The notes: a model not told the origin generated them from the sequence alone. Counted from the first letter of the stretch, positions 36,632 to 45,974 are shown. The stretch is 46,889 nt of DNA from an uncultured Lachnospiraceae bacterium (GCA_902766825.1 CACXFB010000042.1:1-46889); one strand, 5' to 3'. Translations and numbers: made by a program.

Positions 36632-37675
36632 ATGTTTTTCAAAAACAAAAAGTTCAAAAAACAGATTTCGTCATTGCTTTTTGCAACAGCAATGACAGTG
36701 GCATCATTTAGTGGTGTCGGTGAAAATGTATTTGCAGTTACAAGTGCATCAGCAAGTACAATTGACGCAGCGTCTGAATTAAGCGTTAAGAGTTTTGAGA
36801 TTTCAAAACCATACAGCGCAAATATTACAGACCAGATTACTTTAACTGCCCAGGGTGAAGGCGGAAGCGGTAATTATGAGTATCGTTTTGGTACAATTAT
36901 TGATGGAAAAGAGTATTATAATTTAGCTAATGCAGCTTATTCATCAAGCAACACACTTACAACAGACGTATACAGACTTGCCCACAATGATGAAAATTCA
37001 TTAGAGTATATCGTTAATTCAGGAAACCATCCTGTATTTGTAGATATCAGAGATACAGCCAGCGGAAAAGTTGTAAGAAAGACTATTAATTATTATGTTG
37101 AAGGTATGTCAATTGAAAGCTTTACAGCTACAGCACCAAACGGTTCTTTCAATGTTGGAGAAAGAATTCATCTTGCAGTAACAGTAAAGAATGAAGCAGG
37201 ATACAGATATAATCCAAGAGAATTTTCTTACAGTACAGACAACGGTAAGACATATAAGCTTATTAACTTCTATGGTGGTGCACACTATGGTTGTGATTTT
37301 ACACCTACACAGGCAGGTAACTACAAATTAAAGTATTACATTTCTGATTTTGTAGGACAGAAAGCAGAGAGAGTAATTGATATTACAGTAGCACCAAGCC
37401 AGGCAGTTGTATATTATGATAACGCTTCTTGGAACAAGGCTAACATTCATTACTGTGTAGACAATGGTTCATGGACAAATGTACCTGGAGTACAGATGCA
37501 GGACAGCGATAATCCAAAGTACACATGGAAGTATGTTATTGATTTAGGAGATGCTTCTTCAGTTCAGGTATGTTTCAATGACGGAGAAGGACATTGGGAC
37601 AGCTGTAACGGAGCTAATTATACATTAACAGCAGGTTCATATTGTATCGTATATGGAAGAATATTTAATGCATAA
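36632..37675 (+). CDS. Secreted YEYRFGT-module protein with CBM25-like module
   Basis: Encodes 347 aa. Signal peptide about 1-35 (FKKQISSLLFATAMTVASFS). Residues ~45-255 form the recurring beta module: GGSGNYEYRFGT, then LTTDVYRLA, VFVDIRDTASGKVVRKT, YRYNPREFSYSTDNGKTY, FVGQKAERVIDI. Residues ~265-347 resemble CBM25/26 starch-binding domains: NIHYCVDNGSWTNVPG, TWKYVIDLGDASSVQVCFN, WDSCNGANY. No catalytic domain, so it probably binds rather than cuts. It lies 90 bp after the broken peptidase gene, without a clear promoter, and may share its transcript. Confidence 0.8.
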   Translation: MFFKNKKFKKQISSLLFATAMTVASFSGVGENVFAVTSASASTIDAASELSVKSFEISKPYSANITDQITLTAQGEGGSGNYEYRFGTIIDGKEYYNLANAAYSSSNTLTTDVYRLAHNDENSLEYIVNSGNHPVFVDIRDTASGKVVRKTINYYVEGMSIESFTATAPNGSFNVGERIHLAVTVKNEAGYRYNPREFSYSTDNGKTYKLINFYGGAHYGCDFTPTQAGNYKLKYYISDFVGQKAERVIDITVAPSQAVVYYDNASWNKANIHYCVDNGSWTNVPGVQMQDSDNPKYTWKYVIDLGDASSVQVCFNDGEGHWDSCNGANYTLTAGSYCIVYGRIFNA

Positions 37676-37706
37676 TTAAAGTGAATATATTGTAGATATA
37701 TTTCAA

Positions 37707-37740
37707 AACAGGCGGATTTTTATTATCCGCCTGTTTTTTA
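37707..37740 (+). terminator. Terminator after the 36632 gene
   Basis: Perfect 11-bp stem (37707-37717, 37725-37735) followed by a T-run. Confidence 0.93.
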
Positions 37741-37796
37741 TTTTCTTGTTTTTACTAGTAATTTCCAGGCGCGGATGGTCATCTCTAGTCATCGTC

Positions 37797-38106
37797 GGGG
37801 ACTACAACCGGATTTCAATTATACTTGCTTTCGGTTGTAAATTCTCTTGGGGGATTACAACTTAATATCAATTATTCTTGTTTCCGGTTGTAAATATCCT
37901 TGGGGATTACAACTTAATATCAATTATTCTTGTTTCCGGTTGTAAATATCCTTGGGGGATTACAACTTAATATCAATTATTCTTGCTTCCGGTTGTAATG
38001 CACCATGGATTATTACAACCGGATTTCAATTATTCTTGCTTCCAGTTGTAATGCACCATGGATTATTACAACCGGATTTCAATTATTCCTGCTTCCAGTT
38101 GTAATA
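37797..38106. repeat. Tandem array 2: 52-53-bp repeats with ACAAC/GTTGT arms
   Basis: Six units; the A of their ACTACAAC or ATTACAAC lies at 37801, 37854, 37906, 37959, 38012 and 38065 (spacings 53, 52, 53, 53, 53). Each carries TTACAACCGGA or TTACAACTTAAT, a core TCAATTATTCTTG, and the opposite arm TTCCGGTTGTAA or CCAGTTGTAA. The first three later units are nearly identical to one another, as are the last two. Just upstream, 37750-37767 is a half unit of array-1 type (TTTTTACTAGTAATTTCC). The rest of 37676-38383 holds the preceding terminator, a promoter and a conserved leader; no gene. Confidence 0.9.
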
Positions 38107-38275
38107 CAGGGACCAGGACAAAGACTTGGAGGCATATAAAATATCTGCCAGGTTTTTTACACTTTTGAATTGTGCACATATTTAATTAATTGTGTGAGTT
38201 TTGCGGAAAATACGAGAAAATGCACAGAATAAAATAGAATAATAAGTGAACTATGTACAAAAATACAATCACCTC

Positions 38276-38354
38276 TTGACGATGTATAAATATAATGTTT
38301 TAATTAGCATTGTTAATTAATAATTATTAATAATGTTTTATGCAGGCCTCATAA
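38276..38354 (+). promoter_or_regulatory. Conserved promoter and leader of the 38384 gene
   Basis: TTGACG (38276-38281), 17-bp spacer, TTTAAT (38299-38304). A perfect 14-bp palindrome TTAATAATTATTAA (38317-38330) and the block TGCAGGCCTCATAA (38341-38354) follow. The same elements at the same spacing precede the 39742 gene, which makes them likely functional. Confidence 0.65.
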
Positions 38355-38383
38355 TAATATGTATGAAGAAAGGAAGCTAAGCA

Positions 38384-39439
38384 ATGTTTTTTAAAAACAA
38401 GAAATTCAAAAAACAAATGTCATCATTACTTTTTGCAGGAGTAATGGCAGTAGCAACTATTACTGGAGCTGGAATCAGTGCACTTAGCGTTTCTAACGGA
38501 CCTAAGGAAGTAAATGCAGCAACAACAGATCTTAAGATAAGCAGTTTTACTGTGTCAAAATCAAGTGGTGCAGGAATTGCAGATCAGATTACATTAAAAG
38601 CAAAAGCAACAGGTGGAAGCGGTAATTATGAGTATCGTTTTGGTACTATATACAATGGTAAGACATATTATTCAAGTGATACTAGTTACAACAACGGATA
38701 TTCATCAAGTAATTCAATTACAACAACAGGTTATGGTTTAATATATAACTCAAGTGCAACAAATTATGTTGTTAATTCAGGAAATAATACTTTATTTGTT
38801 CAGGTTAGAGATAAATCAACAGGTAAAGTAGTTAAAAAAACAAAGAAGAATTATAATATTAAAGGTTTAACAATTAATAGTTTAGATGTAACATCTGATT
38901 ACAATTCATTCTTTGTTGGTGAGAGAATTTCATTAAGTGTTGATGTTGAAAATGAAGCAGGTTACAGATATAACCCAAGATTATTTTCGTACAGTACAGA
39001 TAATGGTAAGACATACACTGTAATTAACAATTACGGCGGTGGATATTATGGATGCTCATTTACACCTACAAAAGCAGGAAAGTACTTAATCAAGTATTCT
39101 ATTTCTGATTTTATTGGACAGAAAGCTGAAAAGATTGTAACAATCAATGTTAAAGATGCAAGTAAGAAAGTTGTTGTATACTACAATAACTCAAACTGGT
39201 CTAATGCAAATATTCATTACGGAATCAATGGAAATTGGACAAATGTACCTGGTGTTGCAATGAAGTCAAGCGACAACCCTAAGTACACATGGAAGTATGT
39301 TATTGATTTAGGTGATGCTTCTTCAGTTCAGGTATGTTTCAATAACGGAAACGGTTCATGGGACAGCCGTAACGGAGCTAACTATACATTAACAGCAGGT
39401 TCATATTGTATCGTATATGGCAATATATATAATGCATAG
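38384..39439 (+). CDS. Secreted YEYRFGT-module protein with CBM25-like module (paralogue 2)
   Basis: Encodes 351 aa with an AAAGGAAG ribosome site. Same plan as the 36632 product: signal peptide (about 1-40), one beta module (about 50-260; GGSGNYEYRFGT, YRYNPRLFSYSTDNGKTY, DFIGQKAEKIV), one C-terminal starch-binding-like module (about 265-351; NIHYGINGNWTNVPG, TWKYVIDLGDASSVQVCFN, SRNGANYTLTAG). DNA of the last module is nearly identical to that in neighbouring genes, suggesting recent duplication or conversion. Monocistronic: own promoter, own terminator. Confidence 0.8.
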   Translation: MFFKNKKFKKQMSSLLFAGVMAVATITGAGISALSVSNGPKEVNAATTDLKISSFTVSKSSGAGIADQITLKAKATGGSGNYEYRFGTIYNGKTYYSSDTSYNNGYSSSNSITTTGYGLIYNSSATNYVVNSGNNTLFVQVRDKSTGKVVKKTKKNYNIKGLTINSLDVTSDYNSFFVGERISLSVDVENEAGYRYNPRLFSYSTDNGKTYTVINNYGGGYYGCSFTPTKAGKYLIKYSISDFIGQKAEKIVTINVKDASKKVVVYYNNSNWSNANIHYGINGNWTNVPGVAMKSSDNPKYTWKYVIDLGDASSVQVCFNNGNGSWDSRNGANYTLTAGSYCIVYGNIYNA

Positions 39440-39467
39440 AACAGTCAATATTTTATAAAAATCTATG

Positions 39468-39497
39468 ACAGGTGGATAATTCATCCACCTGTTTTTA
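39468..39497 (+). terminator. Terminator after the 38384 gene
   Basis: Perfect 10-bp stem ACAGGTGGAT/ATCCACCTGT (39468-39477, 39483-39492) and a T-run. The remainder of the 302-bp gap 39440-39741 is AT-rich and holds only the promoter and leader of the 39742 gene. Confidence 0.93.
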
Positions 39498-39640
39498 TTT
39501 AAAAAGACATGTATATTTTGATTATTTACATTCAACTTTGGTGTAATAAAGATAATTGTTTGAGTTTTGCGAATAATATATTAAATTGCACAAAAAATGA
39601 TATCAGTTCAGTTGATATATACTAAAATTGTAATTACCCC

Positions 39641-39720
39641 TTGACTCAAAATATATAAAATGTTTTAATTAACAGTGCTAATTAATAATTATTAACAGTA
39701 AAATTGTGCAGGCCTCATAA
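39641..39720 (+). promoter_or_regulatory. Conserved promoter and leader of the 39742 gene
   Basis: TTGACT (39641-39646), 17-bp spacer, TTTAAT (39664-39669), palindrome TTAATAATTATTAA (39682-39695) and TGCAGGCCTCATAA (39707-39720): the same elements as at 38276-38354. Similarity extends further upstream (TTTTGCG...TGCACA). Confidence 0.65.
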
Positions 39721-39741
39721 AAATCGGAAAGGATTAAAAGA

Positions 39742-41616
39742 ATGTTTTTAAAGAATAACAAAATTAAAAAACAGATTGCGTCATTGTTGTTTGCATCTGC
39801 AATGGCAGTTACTTCATTTAGTGGTTTTGATGTAAATGCATTTGCAGCATCTAACACATATGAGTCAGTACCTACACCTAAGGCAAGTTTAAGTGTTTCA
39901 AGCTTTAAAGTATCTAAGGCTAATGGTGCGAATATAACAGATACTATTACATTAACTGCAAAAGCTAAGGGTGGAAGCGGTAATTATGAGTATCGTTTTG
40001 GTACAAACTATAATGGAAAAGATTATTATAATAGCTATAGTGCAGGGTATAGCAGCAGTGCGAGTGTCACTACAAGCGTGTATAATCTTGCAATAGACAA
40101 TACACAGCCATCAGGATATGCTGTTATTACAGGAATCAACAAATTATTTGTAGATGTAAAAGATACATCAAGCGGAAAAGTTGTAAGAAAGACAATTGAT
40201 AATTATTATGTTGATGGATTACAGATTGAGTCTTTAACTGCAACACCAAAGAATGGAGCTTTCAAGGTTGGTGAGCAGATTACACTTAATGTGGATATTA
40301 AAAATGAAGCTTCATACAGATATAATCCAAGAACATTTTCTTATAGTACAGATATGGGTAAAACATATACTGTAATAAATAATTATGCAGGTGGATACTA
40401 TAATTGTTCATTTACACCTAATAAGGCAGGAAATTATAAAATCAAGTATTCAATCTCAGATTTTATCGGACAAAAAGCAGAAAGAGTAATTGATATTACA
40501 GTTACAGGTAACGAAGCAGTTGTATACTATGACAACTCATCATGGAGCAATGCAAACATTCATTATTGCGTAGATAATGGCTCATGGACAAATGTACCTG
40601 GAGTAAAGATGCAGTCAAGCGATAAGTCTGGTTACAAGTGGAAATATATAATTGACCTTGGCAGCCAGAATGGTGCAACAGTATGCTTCAATAATGGAAA
40701 CAACAGCTGGGACAGCAATAACGGAAGTAATTACCGTGTAGGAAAAGGTACATATGGTATCAAAAATGGTAAGCTTGTGACACTTTCAGGTGGAAGCTCA
40801 TCAATTGCAGCAAATATGGAGTTTATTGGTGGTGTTGGAAGTAAATCAGCAAAGATTACTATGGTAAATGGTAAGGCACCATACACAATCGAGTACAGCT
40901 CATATAAAGATGGTGAATTACAGCATAGTGGTTCAACAACTGCATCTACAGATTATGCAAATATTTCATTCTCAATGTACTATGAAGGATTATACAGAGT
41001 TGATGCAAAAGTAAAAGATGCTGATGGAAAAGAATGCACTATCTCAGGTGACTTTGATTTTCCTGGACTTATAATCAACCTTACTCCTGACAAGCAGGAA
41101 TACAAGGTAGGAGAAGAAGTTACAGTAACATGTACAACTGAGAATTTCTACTATTACAAGTTCCCACCTACAACATACTGGTATGTAACTAAAGATGGAC
41201 AGAACGTAAGCTACACAGTTTCAGGAAGCTCTATCAAATTCAGACCAACACAGGCTGGAACATATACAATTAAGTATGATATTCCTGAGTATCAGCTTGG
41301 AGCTGTTAGCAAGACAATAACAATCAATGTTAAGAATGACAATAAGGTTGTTGTATACTATTGTCATTCAGGATTTAGCAATGCATATATTCACTATGGA
41401 ATCAATGGTTCATGGACAAATGCTCCTGGAGTAAAGATGCAGTCAAGTAATAATCCAAAGTATACATGGATGTACGTTATTGATTTAGGAGATGCTGACT
41501 CAGTTCAGGTATGCTTCAATGATGGTAATGGTACATGGGACAGCAATAACGGAGCAAATTACACATTAAGTGCAGGCGAATATTGTGTTGTATATGGAAG
41601 AATATATAATGCATAA
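39742..41616 (+). CDS. Secreted protein with two CBM25-like modules
   Basis: Encodes 624 aa with a GGAAAGGA ribosome site. Signal peptide about 1-36 (ending FDVNAFAAS). Beta module about 48-255 (GGSGNYEYRFGT, YRYNPRTFSYSTDMGKTY). First starch-binding-like module about 258-347, of an 'internal' subtype (WKYIIDLGSQNGATVCFN, NNGSNYRVGKGTYGIKNG). An Ig-like stretch about 350-530 (GGVGSKSAKITMVNGKAPY, YKVGEEVTVTCTT). Second module about 534-624, of the 'terminal' subtype ending YGRIYNA. Two binding modules suggest stronger attachment to a polysaccharide such as starch. No enzyme domain. Confidence 0.82.
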   Translation: MFLKNNKIKKQIASLLFASAMAVTSFSGFDVNAFAASNTYESVPTPKASLSVSSFKVSKANGANITDTITLTAKAKGGSGNYEYRFGTNYNGKDYYNSYSAGYSSSASVTTSVYNLAIDNTQPSGYAVITGINKLFVDVKDTSSGKVVRKTIDNYYVDGLQIESLTATPKNGAFKVGEQITLNVDIKNEASYRYNPRTFSYSTDMGKTYTVINNYAGGYYNCSFTPNKAGNYKIKYSISDFIGQKAERVIDITVTGNEAVVYYDNSSWSNANIHYCVDNGSWTNVPGVKMQSSDKSGYKWKYIIDLGSQNGATVCFNNGNNSWDSNNGSNYRVGKGTYGIKNGKLVTLSGGSSSIAANMEFIGGVGSKSAKITMVNGKAPYTIEYSSYKDGELQHSGSTTASTDYANISFSMYYEGLYRVDAKVKDADGKECTISGDFDFPGLIINLTPDKQEYKVGEEVTVTCTTENFYYYKFPPTTYWYVTKDGQNVSYTVSGSSIKFRPTQAGTYTIKYDIPEYQLGAVSKTITINVKNDNKVVVYYCHSGFSNAYIHYGINGSWTNAPGVKMQSSNNPKYTWMYVIDLGDADSVQVCFNDGNGTWDSNNGANYTLSAGEYCVVYGRIYNA

Positions 41617-41655
41617 TTGAATACAGTAATTGTAATTGCGTAAAACCTACAAAAC

Positions 41656-41690
41656 AAAGGGCGCTGCTTAGGCAGAGCCCTTTAATTATA
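41656..41690 (+). terminator. Terminator-like hairpin after the 39742 gene
   Basis: AAAGGGCGCTGC/GCAGAGCCCTTT (41656-41667, 41672-41683), 12 bp with one mismatch and a 4-nt loop, followed by the weak T-stretch TTTAATTAT. Confidence 0.75.
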
Positions 41691-41752
41691 TCTATAAAAA
41701 CGTTTAAATTAGAGGGGCTAATATGCATTCATACAAAAAAATGTATAACTAC

Positions 41753-41781
41753 TTGATAATGTTTCTCCTGAAAAATAAAAT
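41753..41781 (+). promoter_or_regulatory. Promoter of the 41817 peptidase gene
   Basis: TTGATA (41753-41758), 17-bp spacer, TAAAAT (41776-41781), 35 bp before the ATG and its AAGGAAGGAG ribosome site. Confidence 0.6.
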
Positions 41782-41816
41782 ATATGCTGTAATTTGTTAA
41801 AGGAAGGAGAACAAAG

Positions 41817-44800
41817 ATGATTTGTAAAAAGTTAAGATTTAAAAAGCAAATCATATCGCTGCTTATGTCAGCAGTGATGACTACATCAGCATTTGTCAGT
41901 ACACCGGCTAAAACATACGCTGATGAAAAGACAGCAGATAATTCTGTAACTAATTATGAAAAGAAGGAGAGTACGTTAGACGAATCGAGTGTGGATCTTG
42001 ATGTTGAAAGTCATTTCACAGGAGATTTATCTGAGGAAGACGTAGAGTTTGAGGATGCCATTACTTCAGAAGAATTGATTAATATGGCACAAGAAGACTG
42101 TGCAGTACCTAAGGCAGGTGCTAATGAAGTACTTCCACAAGCAGTTGATAACAGTGAATCTATTTATTTTCCTGAGATTGGTGATCAGGATCATATCGGT
42201 TCCTGTGTAGGCTGGTCAGAAGTTTATTATGGTTTTACATATGCTAACTGCAGGGCAAAAAATGTTCCTGCTACAGGTAATAATATTATGTCACCGGCAT
42301 TTGTATATAATCAGATAAAAGGAAGAAGCGGTGGCGCATATCCGCCCAATGCACTTACAGTACTTCTTACAGAGGGAGCACCTTCTAAGAACACTGCTGA
42401 TTTTGAGTCATATAAGCAGGAAGAACGTTGTAGAACATGGTTTCCTGAAAAAGATATTTGGCTTGAAGCTGAAAAAACAAGACTTACATCATTTGCTGTA
42501 ATCGATAATCCGGGTACAATCTCATCAAATCATGATGAAGATTTAAATGAGATGAAAGAGCTTTTAAATGATGGATTTCTTATTAATTGCAGCTCACTTT
42601 CAAGAGGCTGGATTGGTGCAACATGTGACGAGTCAGGCTCTCATGCAGGGGAACTTATTGTAAAAAAAGCAGTATATGCTCCGGGTGGACACAGAATAAC
42701 AATCGTTGGATATGACGATAACGTATGTGTTGACATTAATGAAGACGGAATTATTGAAGAAGCTGAAAAAGGAGCATTTAAAGTTGCTAACTCATGGGGA
42801 AAAGAGTGGGGCAATGATGGATTTATGTGGTTTTCGTATGATTCCTTGAATGAAAAATCTCAGGTAATCAGAACTTTACCGGACAGAATGATATCATTAT
42901 ATAATTTCTCTGTTCAGTATGTTGCTGATGGTGGAGAGCCTTGTTCTGATGTTAATCTTGTTATGACTTTAAATACGAAAACAAGATATGAAGCCAGAGT
43001 ATATATCAGTGCTACTGACGTTAACGGTAATGTTACAAAGACAGACTTTACTGCAACAAATACGGATAATGAATTAAATTATTCTTTAGACGGAAGTAAT
43101 GAGGCTAATGATGGTGTTGTTCTGTTTAACCTTGATAACATAATTGAGGGAATCACAGCACAGACTGTCGGAGATTATGTCTGGTCTGTAAAGGTAGAAG
43201 ATACTTATGAAGATGAATATGTAAATGTTTTAAAGGATGCACATATTGAGGCAGACGGTGAAACAGTTTTAGCATTTGACAATGATGAAATAAGTGTTAA
43301 TGGTAATGCAGATACAAAGAACTGGAATAGCAACAAGAAGTTAAATATAAACTGGGATATTGAAGGCAACGATTCAACTGTCGGTGTTGAAAGAACAATA
43401 ACAGCTGATGGTATCGGTAATTCTGCTGATGCCACATATAAGTTTGTTGCAGCTTGTAATGGACAGACAAGTGTTCTTAAAGATTATTCATCAAGCAATG
43501 AATGCACATTTATACCACAGGAAGCAGGATCATATGTTATTTCTGTGTATGCAAATGTTAATGGAGAAGAATTAAAAGATAGAAGCGTATTTGAAATTAA
43601 TGCTGCTCCTTCAATCGAAAAAATACAATATACTCCATCAAACTATTGGGGTGCGATTACTAATAATTACGTTAACGAAAAGATTGGAATGGAAGCCGTA
43701 GTAAAAGGTGGAACAGGTAATGTTACAATCGAAGAAATGTATGTAACTGGTGGTGATTATGAAGATGGTTCTCATAGATTTAATTTATCTTTAAATGATG
43801 ACCAGACTGCTACATGGAGTGCTGATAAAGAAGGGCAGTACAGTGTTTATGTAAAAGCTAAAGATGAAGTTGGTGCAACAGTCGAGTTTACTTCAGATGC
43901 ATTTACAATTAATCCTGCAAGACCAATGGAGATTATAAATTTTCCAACTTATTCATCTTCAGCAGAATTGTTTGATGATGTAAAGTTTAGTGCGTCAGCT
44001 GTAGGTGGAAGCGGTGAATTTGAGTATAGATTTGGTACTATCTTTAAAGGCAAGATATATGAGATTTCAGATGGATACACAGATGCATCTGAGGTTGTAA
44101 ATAATTTCAGTATGATTGGCTCACTTGATGGTGTTACACAGTCAGCTGCACTTGTAGGTGAAAACACAGTTTTTGTAGAGGTACGTGATAAAGTAACTAA
44201 TGAAGTATTAAGAAAAACCCAAAAAATTAATGTGCATGGAATGCGTGCTTCAGGTTTTGCTGCAAATACAACTGATTATTTTTGTTGTGTAGGAAATGAA
44301 GTTGAAGTAGCACTTCCTATGTATAGTGTTTCTCCTGATGGTTACACAGAAAAAGTATTTTCTTATGTATATGACGGAGTTGAAACTGTAATTGATAATA
44401 GCACAGAATCGCATAAAGGTTTATGGGGAACTGAAAGTGCAATATTTATACCTGAAAAAGCAGGTGAATATACTATTAAGTTCCATGCGGTAGATGCAAT
44501 TGGTCAGGAAGTAAATTATGATACCAATATTAGAGTAACTGGATATAAGGCTACTGTATATTATGATAATGCTACTTGGAATGATGCTTATGTTCATTAC
44601 TGTGTTGATGGTGAAAAATGGACAGCAGTTCCAGGTGTGAAGATGGAAGAGAGTGACGTGGAAGGATACAAATGGAAAGCTGTAATTGATCTTTCAAATC
44701 ACTCAGGTGCACAGGTATGTTTCAATAACGGTAATAACAGCTGGGACAGCTGTAACGGCAGCAACTACCGTGTTGGGAAGGGAACTTACTACATTAAGAA

Positions 44801-45659
44801 TGGCAATGTTTCAAAGAAGGATATCAATATATCATTAAAATATAATGGATATAAATCATATAATGAGATACAGGCTATTGTTAAGAATAGTACCAGATAT
44901 GTTAAGTATCACTACAAAGTATATATTGATGGATCATTGTATGATGAATATAGTGGTGTACAGTACTTAAACTATGATGGCTTATGGAATATTTACTCAA
45001 AAATGTACATAGAAGGAACATACCGTTTTGAAATCGAAATTGAGGATGAAAATGGTGATGCCTGCAGTATTACAGAAGATATATATTCTCCGGGGGCAGT
45101 AATAGAACTTACACCTGACAAAGAAGGAAATTATAAAGTCGGTGAGCAGGTAACGGTAACAGCAATGAAATATAATTTCTATGTATACAGTCATTTTTAT
45201 CCTTCGTCTTACTGGTATGTTCTTGATGAAGATGATGAAGAAATAGATTTTACAAGAATCTATGAGGAGATTACATTTACACCGACAAAAGCAGGTGTGT
45301 ATACGGTTGTGTGTTATGTTCCGGATGCTGCATACGGACCTGTAATTCAGACACTCGATATTACAGTAACAGATGAACCTGACAATACGGTTGTTGTATA
45401 CTACAATAACTCAAACTGGGCTGATGCAAACATTCACTATGGAATAAACGGTGTATGGACAGATGTTCCGGGAGTAGCTATGCAGCCAAGTGACAATCCT
45501 AAGTACACATGGAAGTATGTTATTGATTTAGGTGATGCTGACTCAGTTCAGGTATGTTTCAACAACGGAAAAGGACAGTGGGACAGCCGCAATGGAGCTA
45601 ACTATACATTAATAGCCGGTTCATATAGCATTGTTAATGGACAAATTTATAATGCATAA
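41817..45659 (+). CDS. Secreted multidomain papain-like peptidase with two CBM25-like modules
   Basis: Encodes 1280 aa; the intact model for this family. Signal peptide about 1-36, acidic pro-region to ~117, C1A peptidase about 118-395 with Gln124/Cys130 (QDHIGSCVGWS), His292 (GGHRI) and Asn325 (VANSWGKEWG). A beta domain (~400-520) and Ig-like domains (~520-690) lead to the beta module (~695-895; GGSGEFEYRFGT), an internal-type starch-binding-like module (~911-1001), another Ig-like region (~1005-1185) and a terminal-type module (~1190-1280, ending NGQIYNA). No sorting motif or surface-layer domain. Probably a secreted protease attached to starch or to a starch-coated matrix. Confidence 0.87.
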   Translation: MICKKLRFKKQIISLLMSAVMTTSAFVSTPAKTYADEKTADNSVTNYEKKESTLDESSVDLDVESHFTGDLSEEDVEFEDAITSEELINMAQEDCAVPKAGANEVLPQAVDNSESIYFPEIGDQDHIGSCVGWSEVYYGFTYANCRAKNVPATGNNIMSPAFVYNQIKGRSGGAYPPNALTVLLTEGAPSKNTADFESYKQEERCRTWFPEKDIWLEAEKTRLTSFAVIDNPGTISSNHDEDLNEMKELLNDGFLINCSSLSRGWIGATCDESGSHAGELIVKKAVYAPGGHRITIVGYDDNVCVDINEDGIIEEAEKGAFKVANSWGKEWGNDGFMWFSYDSLNEKSQVIRTLPDRMISLYNFSVQYVADGGEPCSDVNLVMTLNTKTRYEARVYISATDVNGNVTKTDFTATNTDNELNYSLDGSNEANDGVVLFNLDNIIEGITAQTVGDYVWSVKVEDTYEDEYVNVLKDAHIEADGETVLAFDNDEISVNGNADTKNWNSNKKLNINWDIEGNDSTVGVERTITADGIGNSADATYKFVAACNGQTSVLKDYSSSNECTFIPQEAGSYVISVYANVNGEELKDRSVFEINAAPSIEKIQYTPSNYWGAITNNYVNEKIGMEAVVKGGTGNVTIEEMYVTGGDYEDGSHRFNLSLNDDQTATWSADKEGQYSVYVKAKDEVGATVEFTSDAFTINPARPMEIINFPTYSSSAELFDDVKFSASAVGGSGEFEYRFGTIFKGKIYEISDGYTDASEVVNNFSMIGSLDGVTQSAALVGENTVFVEVRDKVTNEVLRKTQKINVHGMRASGFAANTTDYFCCVGNEVEVALPMYSVSPDGYTEKVFSYVYDGVETVIDNSTESHKGLWGTESAIFIPEKAGEYTIKFHAVDAIGQEVNYDTNIRVTGYKATVYYDNATWNDAYVHYCVDGEKWTAVPGVKMEESDVEGYKWKAVIDLSNHSGAQVCFNNGNNSWDSCNGSNYRVGKGTYYIKNGNVSKKDINISLKYNGYKSYNEIQAIVKNSTRYVKYHYKVYIDGSLYDEYSGVQYLNYDGLWNIYSKMYIEGTYRFEIEIEDENGDACSITEDIYSPGAVIELTPDKEGNYKVGEQVTVTAMKYNFYVYSHFYPSSYWYVLDEDDEEIDFTRIYEEITFTPTKAGVYTVVCYVPDAAYGPVIQTLDITVTDEPDNTVVVYYNNSNWADANIHYGINGVWTDVPGVAMQPSDNPKYTWKYVIDLGDADSVQVCFNNGKGQWDSRNGANYTLIAGSYSIVNGQIYNA

Positions 45660-45692
45660 TCATATGTAAGAAGATTTGATTGAAAATCAGGT

Positions 45693-45726
45693 AAAAGTGG
45701 AGATGAAGTCATCTCCACTTTTTTTT
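45693..45726 (+). terminator. Terminator after the 41817 gene
   Basis: Perfect 13-bp stem (45693-45705, 45710-45722) within a T8 tract. The following gap to 45974 is very AT-rich. It holds the direct repeat GCTTTCCTAAAA (near 45743 and 45823), the small palindrome TAGGAAA-ATGC-TTTCCTA near 45733, and the next promoter. Confidence 0.93.
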
Positions 45727-45913
45727 CTTGCCTAGGAAAATGCTTTCCTAAAAATACATCAAAAAACTATACATTTTAGTCAATATAACCAAAAAAATAT
45801 AGATAATATTAGTTATACAACGCTTTCCTAAAATTAAGCAAAATTTATAATTAACAAATATAATATTCCAAAAAAAGATAAATATATGTAATATAACAAA
45901 AAATAATACATAA

Positions 45914-45942
45914 TTGAATGTTATTTGTATGGATACTAGAAT
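45914..45942 (+). promoter_or_regulatory. Promoter of the 45975 peptidase gene
   Basis: TTGAAT (45914-45919), 17-bp spacer, TAGAAT (45937-45942), 32 bp before the ATG. Confidence 0.6.
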
Positions 45943-45974
45943 ATGTACTGTATTTTTTTGAAAGGAGAAAAAAG

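Noticed and set aside
37797-38106. Possible CRISPR array or minisatellite inside a gene
   Set aside because: The entire unit repeats, no long open frame crosses it, and it lies between a terminator and a promoter.
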